Source of the DNA: Xylogone sp. PMI_703
Taxonomy: Eukaryota; Ascomycota; Leotiomycetes
Reading direction: 5' to 3'
DNA length: 64,000 nucleotides
Assembly: GCA_021399445.1 (NCBI GenBank)
Contig: JAJTUQ010000001.1
Span: 6,572,001-6,636,000 of the forward strand
The notes below the pieces were generated by a model, which was not told the DNA's origin, did no database searches, and worked only from the letters and a program-made list of their open reading frames with translations. The first letter of the stretch is position 1. Every line of letters begins with the position of its first letter. A program made the translations under genes and the position numbers. Positions 10,763-22,518 of the stretch are shown here, in pieces.

Positions 10763-13356
10763 TTTGACTGGTGTTTGGATGGAATTAATGAGTCCTTAGG
10801 AAAATAACTAAAAGAGCGTGGCTGATTGATTAAGGTGATGCTGAAGAGCTGTGAAGTATATTGAAGAGCTGATGATATTGCTGATGGTGGGAGGAAAATA
10901 TCAAGGACGAGAGATTAATCTCTTCTTATAGACTTGGAATGCAGTAGAGGACCGGGTCCTCCCCCTGAGCTGATTCCTATTGTCAAAGCTATATCTCGCT
11001 TCTGGAGTTAGTTTCCTGCAATATTCAACGTAACCGTCGATAAGCTTGCTTGGATAACAACAAGACTTAACTGTGGAGATTAACAAAAAGCCTGTCAACA
11101 TCATGCAGCCTTGCGTTTAGCGAGTGCAGTATTGAGATTCAGTGTGGAACCAAACGAGACTTGAGACAAACAGAGATTCCGGTTCCGCAAGTCCAATATC
11201 GCTTCGCACGGAACAAGAAGTTTCTGGGGAAAAGGGAAGTTGTGACCCTGAACTGAAATAGGTCTGGAAATGAAAATTCCTATGAGCCCTGATATTGCAT
11301 GCTGGCACCGCATACGGAAGATAGCTAAAAGTGAAGCATTGAATTACCGTATAATAATGTATAAACCCTCAGTAACCCCAGAATAGAAACTAAAGTTCAA
11401 ATCGAGCAGTTTAGTTCTTCAAAGCACAATGATCTGGGATAGCCTGGGTCCACATGACGCTCTGAACGAATAACTGGTACTGCTGGGTCCAGTATCTCCC
11501 ATAGTCATTGAGCCGTCCAATTGGGGTATCAACGCCACAAGAGTCCCCACTTCCTAAGGAATCATTGATTCAAAATTTTACCCTATACTTGATAGAAACT
11601 GATAGTCCCTTACCGGAAGGATTATTCAGGAAACAGAGAAACTCATGTCATACCCGTCAGCTCTGTGGCTTGTTAACCCAACGGCTAGACCTCCCTAGGG
11701 GACGGATACGGACCACTTGGCGCCAAAAGATAATCATTCCAGATACCTTGTGTAGACAAGCCATCTATGACTGTTTGGAGTCATTTGATTGGGGTTATAA
11801 ACGTTACCCACTATTGAGATACAGTGGCTTGATATTGCTGAGATCCTCATCGGCTACTTCTCTACATGCGTCCAATCAATGTGGGAGAGTACCTGACAGC
11901 AGTCAAACGTACAGTGAGGTGGATTGACAGACGTAAGATGGCTGATCTCTGAACCACGATAGAGGAGCTCTAGATCTTCCAACAGCTCAGTTTCTTCTGA
12001 GTTTGTTGTACGGCAGTACTGCTAATCTTCGACGTTTGCTTCGCGTTTAAGGCGCTTGGACCAGCGGGAGCCTACAAGTAGTCATGAGGGTGCAGGCCCG
12101 CCGCGGCTAAGGCTTGAGCTCCGACCCGCCTCCATTTGCCCCTTGCAGATATCCTTGCTTATTGCAGTCTCTGTTTGTAGACGCCTTCTAATCCTCTCGC
12201 ATGCTGATTGTCGAGGCCGTCGAGGCCATAACCACGGGTTATCGCAGCGAAATAGGTTGGCCGGTCTGACAAAGCTGCATTATGAGGGAGCAGATCATTG
12301 GTTAGAAGGCCCTGTATTTTGCCGAGGCTTTTCGTACTACAGAATTCCCGGCTCCGAGACATCTTCATCCAGTGCCATGGCTGATGCAGGTTGTCTCCTT
12401 CGAGGCAAACCCCTATGTACAGCACGGTGCTATGGAATGCGTGGTGTAACTGTGCATTGACCTGGCTTTTTGCCACTTCAATCTCTCGAGGAATGGTTTT
12501 AGTGAGCTGCATCTGTAGAAACCATCTTTTCCTGAGACCACAAGAACGAGTAGAATCACTAATTAGAAACAGCATTCTGTATGGAGCTTGTTCAGTACTA
12601 TATCGCGCTGTTATCCCGATTTCCTGGAATTTTTTGAGTGGCATTTCTTGAAATGACCATATGTTTCATAATGGAAGAATACCATGTGAGCCCATATCGT
12701 CACGGTTCGAACTATAAATCAAGTCCATCGCACTGCCAGCCGGGATTAAGCCTGTAGAATATTGTGGAAACTAGAACCCTCAATAACTAGCATACCAAGT
12801 ATGAATAGAAGGGTGAGAGTCTCACGTGAACCAAAGACATACTCAACAACCCGAGACATCTATACCCGTAATTTCCTGTGTCTGGGGTTGACTAAACGTC
12901 AAGCGCGAAGCGTAAGGACATACAACTCGGTAAAAGGTGGAAGTCATGTGAAATTGGGATTTCACAAGTGCTTCCTAATCCGGAGAATGGGGATTTGCTT
13001 ATTGCTGTGCTAGTAAATAGGGAGAAAGACTCTGATTCAAGAAGAAATAGAATTAGAGCATATAATTGTTTATTTCCTTAGGTTTGCCTGGACAAATAAC
13101 CATTTCGGCTGTAGGAAACAAGTGATGATAATAACTCATTATATGTCATACATATATATATATCCAACTCTAGACCGCCATACAAGGATCTCGTAACGGT
13201 TCGTGACTGATACCGCTGAACAAAAACTTTCGAAATGCATTCAATTATTATGGAATATAACTGTTTGTACCAATTATAGGGAGTCGTTTCCTTTGCGTTT
13301 CATCATGAATGGTTTCTATAAAGCGACGGTTTGACTGAAGTGCTCCAATTCATTCA
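10763..13356. other. Intergenic region with hydrophobin promoter
   Basis: About 2.6 kb with no supported gene. The longest frames (around 11508-11927 and 12056-12644, both strands) start at non-ATG codons or overlap each other, and none resembles a known protein. The hydrophobin promoter must lie in the first several hundred bases. A TA-dinucleotide run is at about 13150-13163. Confidence 0.55.
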
Positions 13357-16130
13357 TTATCCGAATCTTAGACCCATACTGGGATCCCAAGTACCACCTT
13401 GGGGTTGCCTGGCCTGTTGTGGTGGGTTCTGCGCCACACTGGGAGTATTGGCCCCTGATCCACCAAACTTGATTCCCATCTCTGGTGACCACATCGCGGG
13501 CATAATAGAAGGCGGTGCCTGCATAGGGGACACGGAGGCTCTCGTAGGTACTGGGGCTTGGATGGGTTGGCGCTGACCGGGACTCTGCGGGGTAGCATAT
13601 GAAGTGGAGGGTGGAGGTGCCGTGAACTCATTGTTGGGAGCAGGGTGCTGTTGTATGGAAAGGGATGATAGTGGCGGGAGGTTGATTTCACTAAAATAGT
13701 CGTTAGGAACAAATCGCCCCGAGCCAGCTATAGAAAGAAAGAGGGTAAAATCAATATCATGATAACGAAGGATCACTTACGACTCAAGCATGCTAGCTTC
13801 CTGTTGCCTCTCATATAGGAACGCTTTGCAGTCATCACGGAATCTACCAACGATTTTACTCAAATCGTTATAGAATTTCCTTCCCGCATCTAAATTACTC
13901 ACGATCTCTTTGTATTTGAAATATGCGTTCTCCAATGTCTGTAAAGCTTGCTCTCGTTCTCGAGAGCTGGCATCGCCTTTCCTCGCTTTTACAAATGCGG
14001 CATTAGCTTCTCGTAAAGCCAACATCAACTGTTCTTGTTCTTCCGCATCTCGCTTTACTGCTTCTAGATCTTCATTATACCTCTTTAGTCTCTGTTCGAA
14101 GAAATCTTCGAAATGAGCAGGTACAACAGGTTGTCCAGGATAGGCTCGCTCCAACCGAGCTGCTTCTTGTAGTATACTAGAGTTAATGTCATCCTTCTTC
14201 GCTTTCTCTCGTAGAGCTTCAATTTTCCGCCTTCGCCGTGATTCAAATCTACTGATGTCGTTGAGTGTATTCCGTAATCGCGATACCTCGGCCTCTAGGT
14301 TCGCGGGTATCTCGACACGGCGACTGCTGGGCACAAAGTTTCCAATATCACGGTCGGAGCCGGAAAGTATTTCCAAAGCTTCTTTGCACCCCTGGTATTT
14401 CTGTTGAACAAGGGCATCACTGCTCGCTGCGCTTTTGAGATATCCTTCTATTTCGTTCAGTTGATTATATAATTTTTCTGCGGCGGTTCTGGTATCAGGT
14501 CGAGTCCATCTCTCCGTACCGTATCTCAGTCTGAGTCGCTGGTCTTCAGATTCTTCGGATTGTAATGTAGCTTTTCCTTCATCTATAATCGCTCGAATAG
14601 AGACTTTCAACTTTTCAGTATCGGAAAATGATCGGTCTAACCTCCTCAGAACATCTGCTTGTCGGACCTCCTGTGCATGTGCCAACAGACTTGGTGGCAA
14701 TCCAAGGGGCTTTTCAAGTGCTTGAAGTGAGCCTGGTAGGCTAAGAGACTGAAGATTATCATGTATGGTTGTGGTGAGAACCTCAAGCTCGTCGATGATG
14801 TTGTTATTGACTAGGCGATCCCGCCTTTCCTCGTAAATGCTGGCAGCAAGGTGCACGGAGAATGGTACTAGCTTTTCGAATAATGGTGGTCCAAAATCCT
14901 TACCACTGCCAATAAACTCAGCGGGCTCAGAGACTTCCTTGGGAACCCTCGCGACAGCCATATTTGCACGATCAAGTTTTTTGAGTTCGGACTTTGGTGG
15001 GACCGGCTCTGAAAGAAAAGTCAGCTGTCGTCCCTCAGGGGTAAATTATTTGGGAAGTAGTACGGAGATATATTATATCGTTGTCCTTTTCAGCTCTTTT
15101 TAAATCCTCTTGTACTTTTGATTTCAATCCTTTCAAATCGGCTAACACCTCGGGATGAATGTATCCCGATTCTTGAAGAGCTTCGTTAACGCAGAGAAGA
15201 CTATCTTTGAGCCTAGCGACTTCCTCTCCATACTTCCTCTTCTCTAAACAATCCAGAGATTGACGGTATTGTGCGGCAGCAGCGAAATGGTTGTGCTTCG
15301 CAGTACAATGATGGATCCAGGTGGAACTGATCGCCTCACTCTTCACACCCCAGTCAGCAGACTCGATATAATAATCTGAAACCTTTGCTGCAAGTTTTGC
15401 AATTGATGCATCCTTATATCGATCCATCACTGCCTTCTGCCAGAAGCATTCCTGAGCTTGTGCTAACATCAATTGTTCGACTGACTCGAGTGTTGCAACG
15501 TCCATATCCTCTGGAGGGGCAGTGCGGAGTTCTGGTATTATTGCGCTCTTGAGGTGCGATATGACTCCGGCAGATGCACAGAAATAGTTAACAGCTGCCT
15601 TTAGCCCCTCTGTAGTGCTACGATTCATAGATACGGCGAGTTGAGAGTATAAAGCAGCAAGATTAAAGATAACATTGGCGATTTCGAACTTGAGGTTGTT
15701 TTGGGAGATTGGCCGCTCAGTATTGTATCCAAGAGCGGGATACCAAGTGAAATTGACGCCAATCTGCAGTACAAATTAGTTATACCTATATACACCGTGA
15801 AATTCGAGGAGGGGTCACACGTCAATTGGAAATTTTGCGCTCATCCAAGTCAACTGCCCCGCATACGCCGCGATCTTCTTGATACCGCTAACATGAGCTT
15901 CCACAACATTGATCGCATCTCGCCTTAAAGCATCGATAACCTCAAGGTCTTGCTTGAACATATCCGGATGCTGGTCATATTTACCAGATATGTACTGCTT
16001 GATGGCCGTCGCGAGGGAGACATGGCTCGTCTTGCGGAATGGCAACGATAAAATCGTTTGTCTAGGAAGTTATCTATGAGCTTCTGCTACAGCCCCAAAA
16101 GCTTGCTCGAGGGATAGTATACCTTGCCAT
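13357..16130 (-). CDS. palA: PalA/Rim20, BRO1-domain protein of the ambient-pH signalling pathway
   Basis: Five exons: 16130-16123, 16061-15821, 15763-15064, 15008-13781 and 13690-13357, encoding 836 aa. The N-terminal BRO1 domain begins just after the start (LPFRKTSHVSL) and includes YDQHPDMF, HVSGIKK and FTWYPALGYNTERPI. A conserved VPPKSELKKLDRANMAVAR block follows, then an Alix-like V domain of coiled coils, then a Pro/Gln-rich tail with two Trp-Ser/Asp-Pro-x-Met-Gly motifs. PalA/Rim20 binds ESCRT-III and YPX(L/I) motifs in PacC/Rim101, presenting it to the PalB/Rim13 protease at alkaline pH. Exon 1 holds only ATG GCA AG; its ATG also has an in-frame ATG 30 nt upstream. The last intron was placed with acceptor TTTTAG after a CCTAAC branch site because the closer TATAG acceptor breaks the frame. 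Confidence 0.93.
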
Positions 16131-18492
16131 GTTGGCGTCTTGGATTCGTTGTCTCAACATGGTGCGAGGCTGACATTTAATGTTTTGCAGAGGACAAGGC
16201 GGCGGGGCTGATGACGATGGCAGACCAATATTAAGGCAGCAAATCAGGCACACAGGAGTATTGAGCTACAGATCCTTAGCAGGTTGCTTCCTACGGAAGT
16301 ATCACCTGTGGTTAATCCGTTCCGAGCAATGCCGTGATGGGGGTTTTAAAAATAGAGATGCGCTACTGTGAGTCTTAATTCAAGCATTTCAGGGGCTACA
16401 CCTGAGATCCAATCGGTCTTTTGCTTGTCGGTCTTATCGATAGGGTTTGTTTTGTTCCTCCTACACAAAACTATCATATATATACAGTAGCTATGGCAAA
16501 TACTGACCCCAGTGTCCACGAAAGGAGAGTAATAGTGAATGTTGTCCTAAATGTATTGAGCTAAGGCGAGATAAATTAATGTACTGTTAACGCGAACAAC
16601 TGCGCACAGTTATCCGGGTGACGCAATAGCAACTATTCAAACCATCGGTACCACAGAACACCTTCTCGTTTCCTCCGTGCTTTTTTTAATAATAAAAACG
16701 TTCTCCTCTGAAAAAAATATACAAAAGGAGCAAAAAATTAATAAAGAAGCAAGGAAAAAAATAGCAAAACCCCAGCTCTCAGTGCGGGAACTGAGAGCTG
16801 GGTAAAACCGGGCGAACCGATTTTGGGGTCCTCAGAGCTTTGGACTTACAACGAACGCTCTATGAAGAGGGGGCCAGCCTCCCCATTAAGCCATTCGTGC
16901 CCGCTGTGCAAAGATGAGGTTACTAGCCGCTCAATTAATTAGATTTATATAGCTCACGTTGGAAAGAGGAAGGTACGCGTCGGGTGCTCGAGGGATAGAG
17001 AAGAAGGCACGCTAGACAGATCAAAATGACAGCTGTTACAGTAGGGCATAATTTGCACCCGGTGAAATCCCGCAAATGTTTAAAGATGTTATCGCTTTAG
17101 AAGCAGAACAATACTTGTAGGGTATTAACGTAATGTAATTATCCTCGTGTAGTTACACTGGAAATAGTTATATTTGTATAAGAATGAAGTTTTATCACGG
17201 TGTTGGGGCTGCGAGTCGGTCAGGCACGCGGCATTTCATTTCAATTATATTATGTGTACCAATGTTAAAAGATTCCAAGCTCTTACGGAGTACTCCGTTA
17301 ATGAACATCCCCATCCCCGTTATCGGGACCCAAAGAAAATCTTATCTCTACTGGCGCTCGTTGCGTCATAAGGTCGCAACGAGACCGTTGCTTCAAATTT
17401 GCCGCGTACCCACTAGTCCAGGGGGGTTCGCAATTCGTACTGAAATAGTCTCCCGGCATATGGAATGGGTCGAGAGAACTTCGAGAGACATTATTCTTAT
17501 TCCAAGCTCCCTCGACACGCAAGGTGCGTCTGTTACAGAAAGCAATCTCTTTTGGGAATCTAATTCCCCGGCACGGGCGATACAAACATTTCCAACGGAT
17601 TGTTTGTATACAGGCGCAGGTACAGTTGCAGATGCAATGTACTGTATTCTCCCGTTGATGGTCCTGATTTGCTGTTAGATTTCCATGGTCGTCTGGTCAG
17701 AGTGGGTAGCTTCTCTAGCAGAAGGAATCAGGAACCAGCCTCTTGATGATGGAAGGAAAGCAGTCTTATGAGAGGTGTTGGATGCGTTGGCCCAGCGAGT
17801 ACCGTTATTGACGCTCTTTGCCTCCATACACATGCAAGAGAGAGGAGGTCGTGGAAGATCGGAGGGTCTCCTATCGCCCATCATTTCCTGATAGCACGTT
17901 CCCTTTCTGCTTCACCCTTATTTGGACCCACGCAGAATTGGGCCTGGCGGTCTTGAGTCAAACCACATGAAGATGTTCCAGCATGAAGTGGAAATCTGCG
18001 CAGGCGGTGCATGATGATCTCGATGAGCACCGTTTGAGGCGAATGAGAGGAGGCGGCAATCGCAGGGTTGGACGCGTCGATTCTCCACTGTCGCAGATGT
18101 CCCAAGAAGATCGAGAGCACACCACCGTTTGGTGTTCCCCCACCACGCCGACCGTGGCCCGCCAAGGCGAATCCCATCGCCGCTACCTCATCCACCCGCT
18201 ACGGCTCCCCTGAACGCTTGTGGCAGATGGAGGCAGATCACAGAGCAATCTCAATGTTATGTGGTCCCCGATGCCACCCATTACTTCTTCCCTGAATATG
18301 TAGGTCCCATCTCTCTCTCCTGCCTCTTGTTTTTCTCAATTGTTTACTCTGCTCTATTTTCACACTCTTTTTCCTTCAAATAAAACTTGCCAGCTCTCTT
18401 GTCTCGCTCGTCGAGCATTACATTCACTTGAAAACTACAACGCACCGCTTTCAGTCAGTCGTTGCTTTCTCTGAGTTGTCTGATATTTCATC
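16131..18492. other. Intergenic between divergent palA and glycosyltransferase genes
   Basis: About 2.4 kb holding two divergent promoters. A perfect 12-bp-arm hairpin lies at 16771-16802 after an A-rich stretch. An ATG-initiated frame at 17184-17678 (164 codons) resembles nothing known to me and overlaps an opposite-strand frame. A 14-bp palindrome ACGGAGTACTCCGT lies near 17284-17297. The ~180 bp before 18493 is rich in C and T, as expected of a fungal 5' leader. Confidence 0.55.
16771..16802. repeat. Perfect inverted repeat, 12-bp arms, 8-nt loop
   Basis: CCCAGCTCTCAG at 16771-16782 is followed by an 8-nt loop and its exact reverse complement at 16791-16802. Flanks are A-rich on the left (about 16680-16770). 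It lies outside any supported gene. Confidence 0.9.
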
Positions 18493-20070
18493 ATGATTAA
18501 GCCTGCCGTGACAACCAACAGGCGGCTGAGCTTTCGAAGTCCGCTTATACGGGCCCTGCTGGCAGCACTCATTATAGTTTCGATACTTGCTACATTTCAA
18601 AGCACAAATTTACCTGTTAGAACTATTCAGCATCAAATATCTAGCTTCCGTCATAAGCCGTCAGACACGCCTCCCGAGCTTGATTGTTCTATCAACGGAT
18701 ATCATCTCGAGAAGCTGAAGAAGAAGTATGAGCTTGATGATGAGATTGAGTATGCACAGAGATACATACGCTTCCATCAACAAGATACCAGGAGAAGGTC
18801 TGTGACGAGGATTGATGATTCTTTATTCCCCAAGGCATTCGATACCTTCAAGATTAGTGAAGCTCCTCTTGAAGCAACCTGTCTGGCGCCTTTCGAAGTA
18901 CCTGTGACCAAGTCTCCGGATCCCAGTACTGCTGATGCGTCGGATTTCCTCTTTGGAATTTCAACCACCTTCAAAAGATTGAATGACCCCAAGATTGGCC
19001 CAATTAAAGAATGGTCGCATTGGCTTACAGATGGCCACGGAAAGTCAAATGGAGCAGGCTTGGTTTTACGGCTAATTGATGCCTCGGATGCAGAAATTAC
19101 GGAGACTGAGCAGAAGATGAGGGCGCTAGGTATCGATGTCAAAGTTTACCGTTCTGATAGCAATATCCCTATGGCCCAGCGATACCTTTCTCTCTTGCCA
19201 GCCTTATATAACGACTCATCTCGAAGAGAAAGGAAATGGCTTGTAATGTGCGACGATGACACTTTCTTTCCCAGTATGAATGCTTTGATCGAGAAGTTGG
19301 CGGTCTTCGATTATAACCAAGACTTATACATTGGCACTCTTTCCGAAGATGTTAACAATGTGCAGCGACATGGTTCACAAGCTTTTGGAGGCGCAGGCGT
19401 CTTCTTCACCGTGTCGCTTGCTACGAAGATCAACGCTCTCTATGCTCAATGCAGTACCGAGGAGAAGCTGAAGGAGTCCGACTCTGGATGGGGTTCCCAA
19501 GGCGATATCATGCTACGAAAATGCATTTATGAACACACTGATGTGCGACTCTCAATGATCCACGATCTTTACCAACTCGATCTTTTTGGTGATCCATCGG
19601 GTTTCTATGAAGCAGGTCTCAAGCCGTACTCACTTCATCACTTCAAGGGCGGCATGTGGCATGTCGCAAAGCCCTACCAAGGAGTTCAGGTCTCTCATGC
19701 CTGTGGTGAAGATTGCTTCCTGCAGCGCTTCCAGTCTAACGATGACTACATTATTGCAAACGGTTACAGTATTGCATACTATCCCAAGGGCATTGATTTT
19801 GATATTCATCAGATGGAGCGAACCTTTGCTCCTGCTCCAGATGATTACGGATGGAACCTCGACTTCAAGTTCGGGCCGCAGAGAAAGAGCCTGTTGAAGA
19901 CGGGAAGGAAGGCGGCATGGCATCTGCAAGAAAGCGAGGTCCAGAAAGACGGGAGTGTGCGTCAAGTCTATATCCGCAAGAAGGATGACGAGCGATGGCA
20001 GGAAGGACCGGATGGACCCAAGATGTTTGAGAAAGACAGTGTAGTGGAACTAATTTGGATCTCGGCATAG
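18493..20070 (+). CDS. Type II membrane glycosyltransferase, Fringe/GT31-like (DUF604)
   Basis: Single exon, 525 aa. The short basic N-terminus precedes one membrane anchor (residues ~17-37), typical of Golgi type II glycosyltransferases. The lumenal domain has a DxD-type metal and sugar-nucleotide motif in MCDDDTFFP (~residue 252), a Gly-rich FGGAGVFFT segment, and a GWGSQGD block resembling the acceptor-side acidic motif of Fringe-like enzymes. Several Cys pairs are compatible with lumenal disulfides. Proteins of this type are numerous in Pezizomycotina and presumably add hexoses to glycans; donor and acceptor are unknown here. The ATG at 18493 follows a pyrimidine-rich leader and is the first good start. 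Confidence 0.85.
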   Translation: MIKPAVTTNRRLSFRSPLIRALLAALIIVSILATFQSTNLPVRTIQHQISSFRHKPSDTPPELDCSINGYHLEKLKKKYELDDEIEYAQRYIRFHQQDTRRRSVTRIDDSLFPKAFDTFKISEAPLEATCLAPFEVPVTKSPDPSTADASDFLFGISTTFKRLNDPKIGPIKEWSHWLTDGHGKSNGAGLVLRLIDASDAEITETEQKMRALGIDVKVYRSDSNIPMAQRYLSLLPALYNDSSRRERKWLVMCDDDTFFPSMNALIEKLAVFDYNQDLYIGTLSEDVNNVQRHGSQAFGGAGVFFTVSLATKINALYAQCSTEEKLKESDSGWGSQGDIMLRKCIYEHTDVRLSMIHDLYQLDLFGDPSGFYEAGLKPYSLHHFKGGMWHVAKPYQGVQVSHACGEDCFLQRFQSNDDYIIANGYSIAYYPKGIDFDIHQMERTFAPAPDDYGWNLDFKFGPQRKSLLKTGRKAAWHLQESEVQKDGSVRQVYIRKKDDERWQEGPDGPKMFEKDSVVELIWISA

Positions 20071-20968
20071 GGGGCATATCTTCCCGGGTTCCTATAATCT
20101 GTGACTGTTCCTGAATAATGGAGAGCTTTCAAGACGATACATCCTCGTTTGGCCAATCAGGAATTCCGACCAGGAGAGGAACAATTGACTTTCCTTTTGT
20201 TTTCAAGTCAACACGCGTCATGCATCGCAGGGCGCATGCATCGAGCGATAGGCGTTTATGGAGCTTGATTATACTTTTCTTTTAAACTTCTCCTTTACAG
20301 TGGAACCAAGCCATTAAAGTTCCTTCATTGCTTAATGAGGCTGGGTTTAGTTAGAGTAGGCTTGTATGCCAGGGGCGAAATGGTTCTGGGATTAGATGAG
20401 TGGAAAGGCATAAGGAAACTGGAATTTGCAAAGCCCCAGACATGTGGGTATGTATGCATATTCCATGCACAATATCACTGTCAAGAAGTGATTTGTTAGA
20501 TGTATTGAATAAAAAAATATTACTGTCCATGTTCTGGTAGCCCTGGCTAAAACCTGTGATGGCTGAACGAGTGAATACACCATGCGATTCTATATTTGAT
20601 AATTGAACAAATTGCAGCACAACAATTCTAGGAGTGTGGTAGAGTGATATAAGAAGTATTAAATAATGATAAAATCTATCCTTGGTTCTTAGAACTATGT
20701 AAAGAGTTCATATCTGTCCAGTATGCAATGAATATCAATTCCAAGACTCGATTTTATCAATCCATCGAAGCTGTTATGGATGCTCCCAGCAGAATACAAG
20801 ACAGGCACCGAAACCATATCAGGCCATATCATCAGAATATTTGAAGATGATTAAATACTGAATATAAACTGCATGTGGAGCATCACCTGCCTGAATGGTG
20901 CCTGGTCACTTCGTAGCTGTTTTCTTCGGCTGCATGTCAGTCAGTAGTGTTTCGTGCCTGTGCTCCAT

Positions 20969-20990
20969 TGCTTATGCTTATGCTTATGCT
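20969..20990. repeat. TGCTTA hexanucleotide microsatellite
   Basis: Three full TGCTTA units plus a partial fourth run without interruption. Confidence 0.85.
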
Positions 20991-21112
20991 AGAACTCTAA
21001 TACCGTAGCTGTCCGTTTTTTGGATCGTTCGATTGGTCAATTCATCAATCAATCAAATCAATAGGTTAATCTGCGTGTTGATACTACTGTACATGTTTAC
21101 GCTCGCGGTGTT

Positions 21113-21136
21113 GTGATATTGTGATATGGTGATATA
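21113..21136. repeat. Three tandem 8-bp GTGATATN units
   Basis: Three consecutive octamers share GTGATAT and vary only at the last base. Confidence 0.8.
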
Positions 21137-22518
21137 AGTCTCATTGTTGCTCTGGTATGATATCAATGCATGTCTATCCTAAGAGGAAGAGTACACTGAT
21201 ATAAATAGAAGCACCAAGTGATGTCACTACCGTAATACATGGCGCATTTGCAACTCTATCCCGGTGACCAATTGATGCTATTAGGATGCATCTAAAATGC
21301 ACCTACAGATAAGTTCTTTTGAGTAGACAATAATTTCACTGTACAGTTCCGGCATGAGTTACAAAGGTACAAGGTGCCTGAGAGTTGAAACCTACTAGCG
21401 AATCACTTGCGTGCACTCCGGATACTGAAAATAGCGAGGCTGTAAGCGAGCCAGACGATTACGTCGATAGCGAGGAAATGCCCCCGAGGATTTTGTGTCA
21501 GGCTGTTTCGATATGCTGGTGGTTTTTGTTTCGAGTTGCAACCCCAATGATACCATTACGGTATTACCGTAATGATGAATTTGCGTGTGTTTTGGGTTCG
21601 AGTATGTGCTGGTTTCTTCTGCAATTGCAACTCTGGCTGTGCGATAGATTACCCGTGTCTTCTTCATGAGAACACTTCGTAGATAACTAACAGCTTTGAG
21701 AGAGAGGTTCTGGTGCCTTCCATCCGCGGCGATGTTTGTTTGTGTATTTGGTACAGGTAAATGCTACTAGTACTGAGGTACTGTACTGGCCAGCAGAGAG
21801 CCCGTGAGTGCCTTGCAAGCGCTGTTTCACCAGCGGACAAACATTTGCAAGAATTCGTATTATTTGCGCACTTCCTCCGTATTATTACTGCCATTAATAT
21901 TGTAAGACTTGAGAACTGAGTGATGAGTAATGACTGCATGGGCGCCAAAACTGCTCGACGCACGTAAGAACTGCGCTCGTGGTGGCGGCAGGCTGTCTCG
22001 CTCGCCCACTTGCCCTCCCGCCTGCATCCACTCACGATCATGCTCGCTCACTAATACATCTTAGTGAGATGCTCCTTCATATTTCGTCTGGCGCCCCGGC
22101 CTGCATTGCCTTCTCTCCTTCTGTAATCATAAGCATCATCATATCTTCTTCGACTGGCCCGTCCCTTCCTTTTCATATATATAGATCCATTTCCTCTTCA
22201 TTTCCTTTGGGTCTGGGGCGCTTGATCGTTGCTTTGCTCCACCATTCGCATCCTCTCGTTCGCGAGTTCGACTCCACCCCTCTACCACTCAAGTCGTCTT
22301 TGCGATCGCTCACGCACGCAACCACGGTTCCCTATTTTCCACACGGGGCACACTCAGCTTTCCCTAATCTCCGACATCCTGTTTTGACGTCAGCACTCCC
22401 CACGATTTCAAATCTACCCTCGGCCGGTTCACCTGCCCCAACCACCGTCATTCTCACCTTACTTCGTTCTCTCAGTCATCAAGTTGCTCTCTGTCTCTCT
22501 CCAGTTCCAGCGGGCACG

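Larger units (their letters stand above)
20071..22518. other. Intergenic with microsatellites and SOK1 leader
   Basis: No supported gene. Short tandem arrays occur: TGCTTA units at 20969-20990 and GTGATAT-type 8-bp units at 21113-21136. From 21979 to 22518 the frame of the SOK1-like gene is continuously open, and the DNA is rich in C and T, suggesting a long 5' leader or an N-terminal extension. Confidence 0.55.

Noticed and set aside
11508..12651. Several 130-160 codon frames on both strands
   Set aside because: The main ones begin at TTG or other non-ATG codons, overlap each other and show no protein-family features.
17184..17678. Plus-strand 164-codon ATG frame between palA and the glycosyltransferase
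   Set aside because: No family resemblance, irregular composition and an overlapping opposite-strand frame; not enough to call a gene.
22256..22280. GAGTTCGACTCC resembling a tRNA B box
   Set aside because: No A box at the right distance and no cloverleaf could be folded; it lies in the SOK1 leader.
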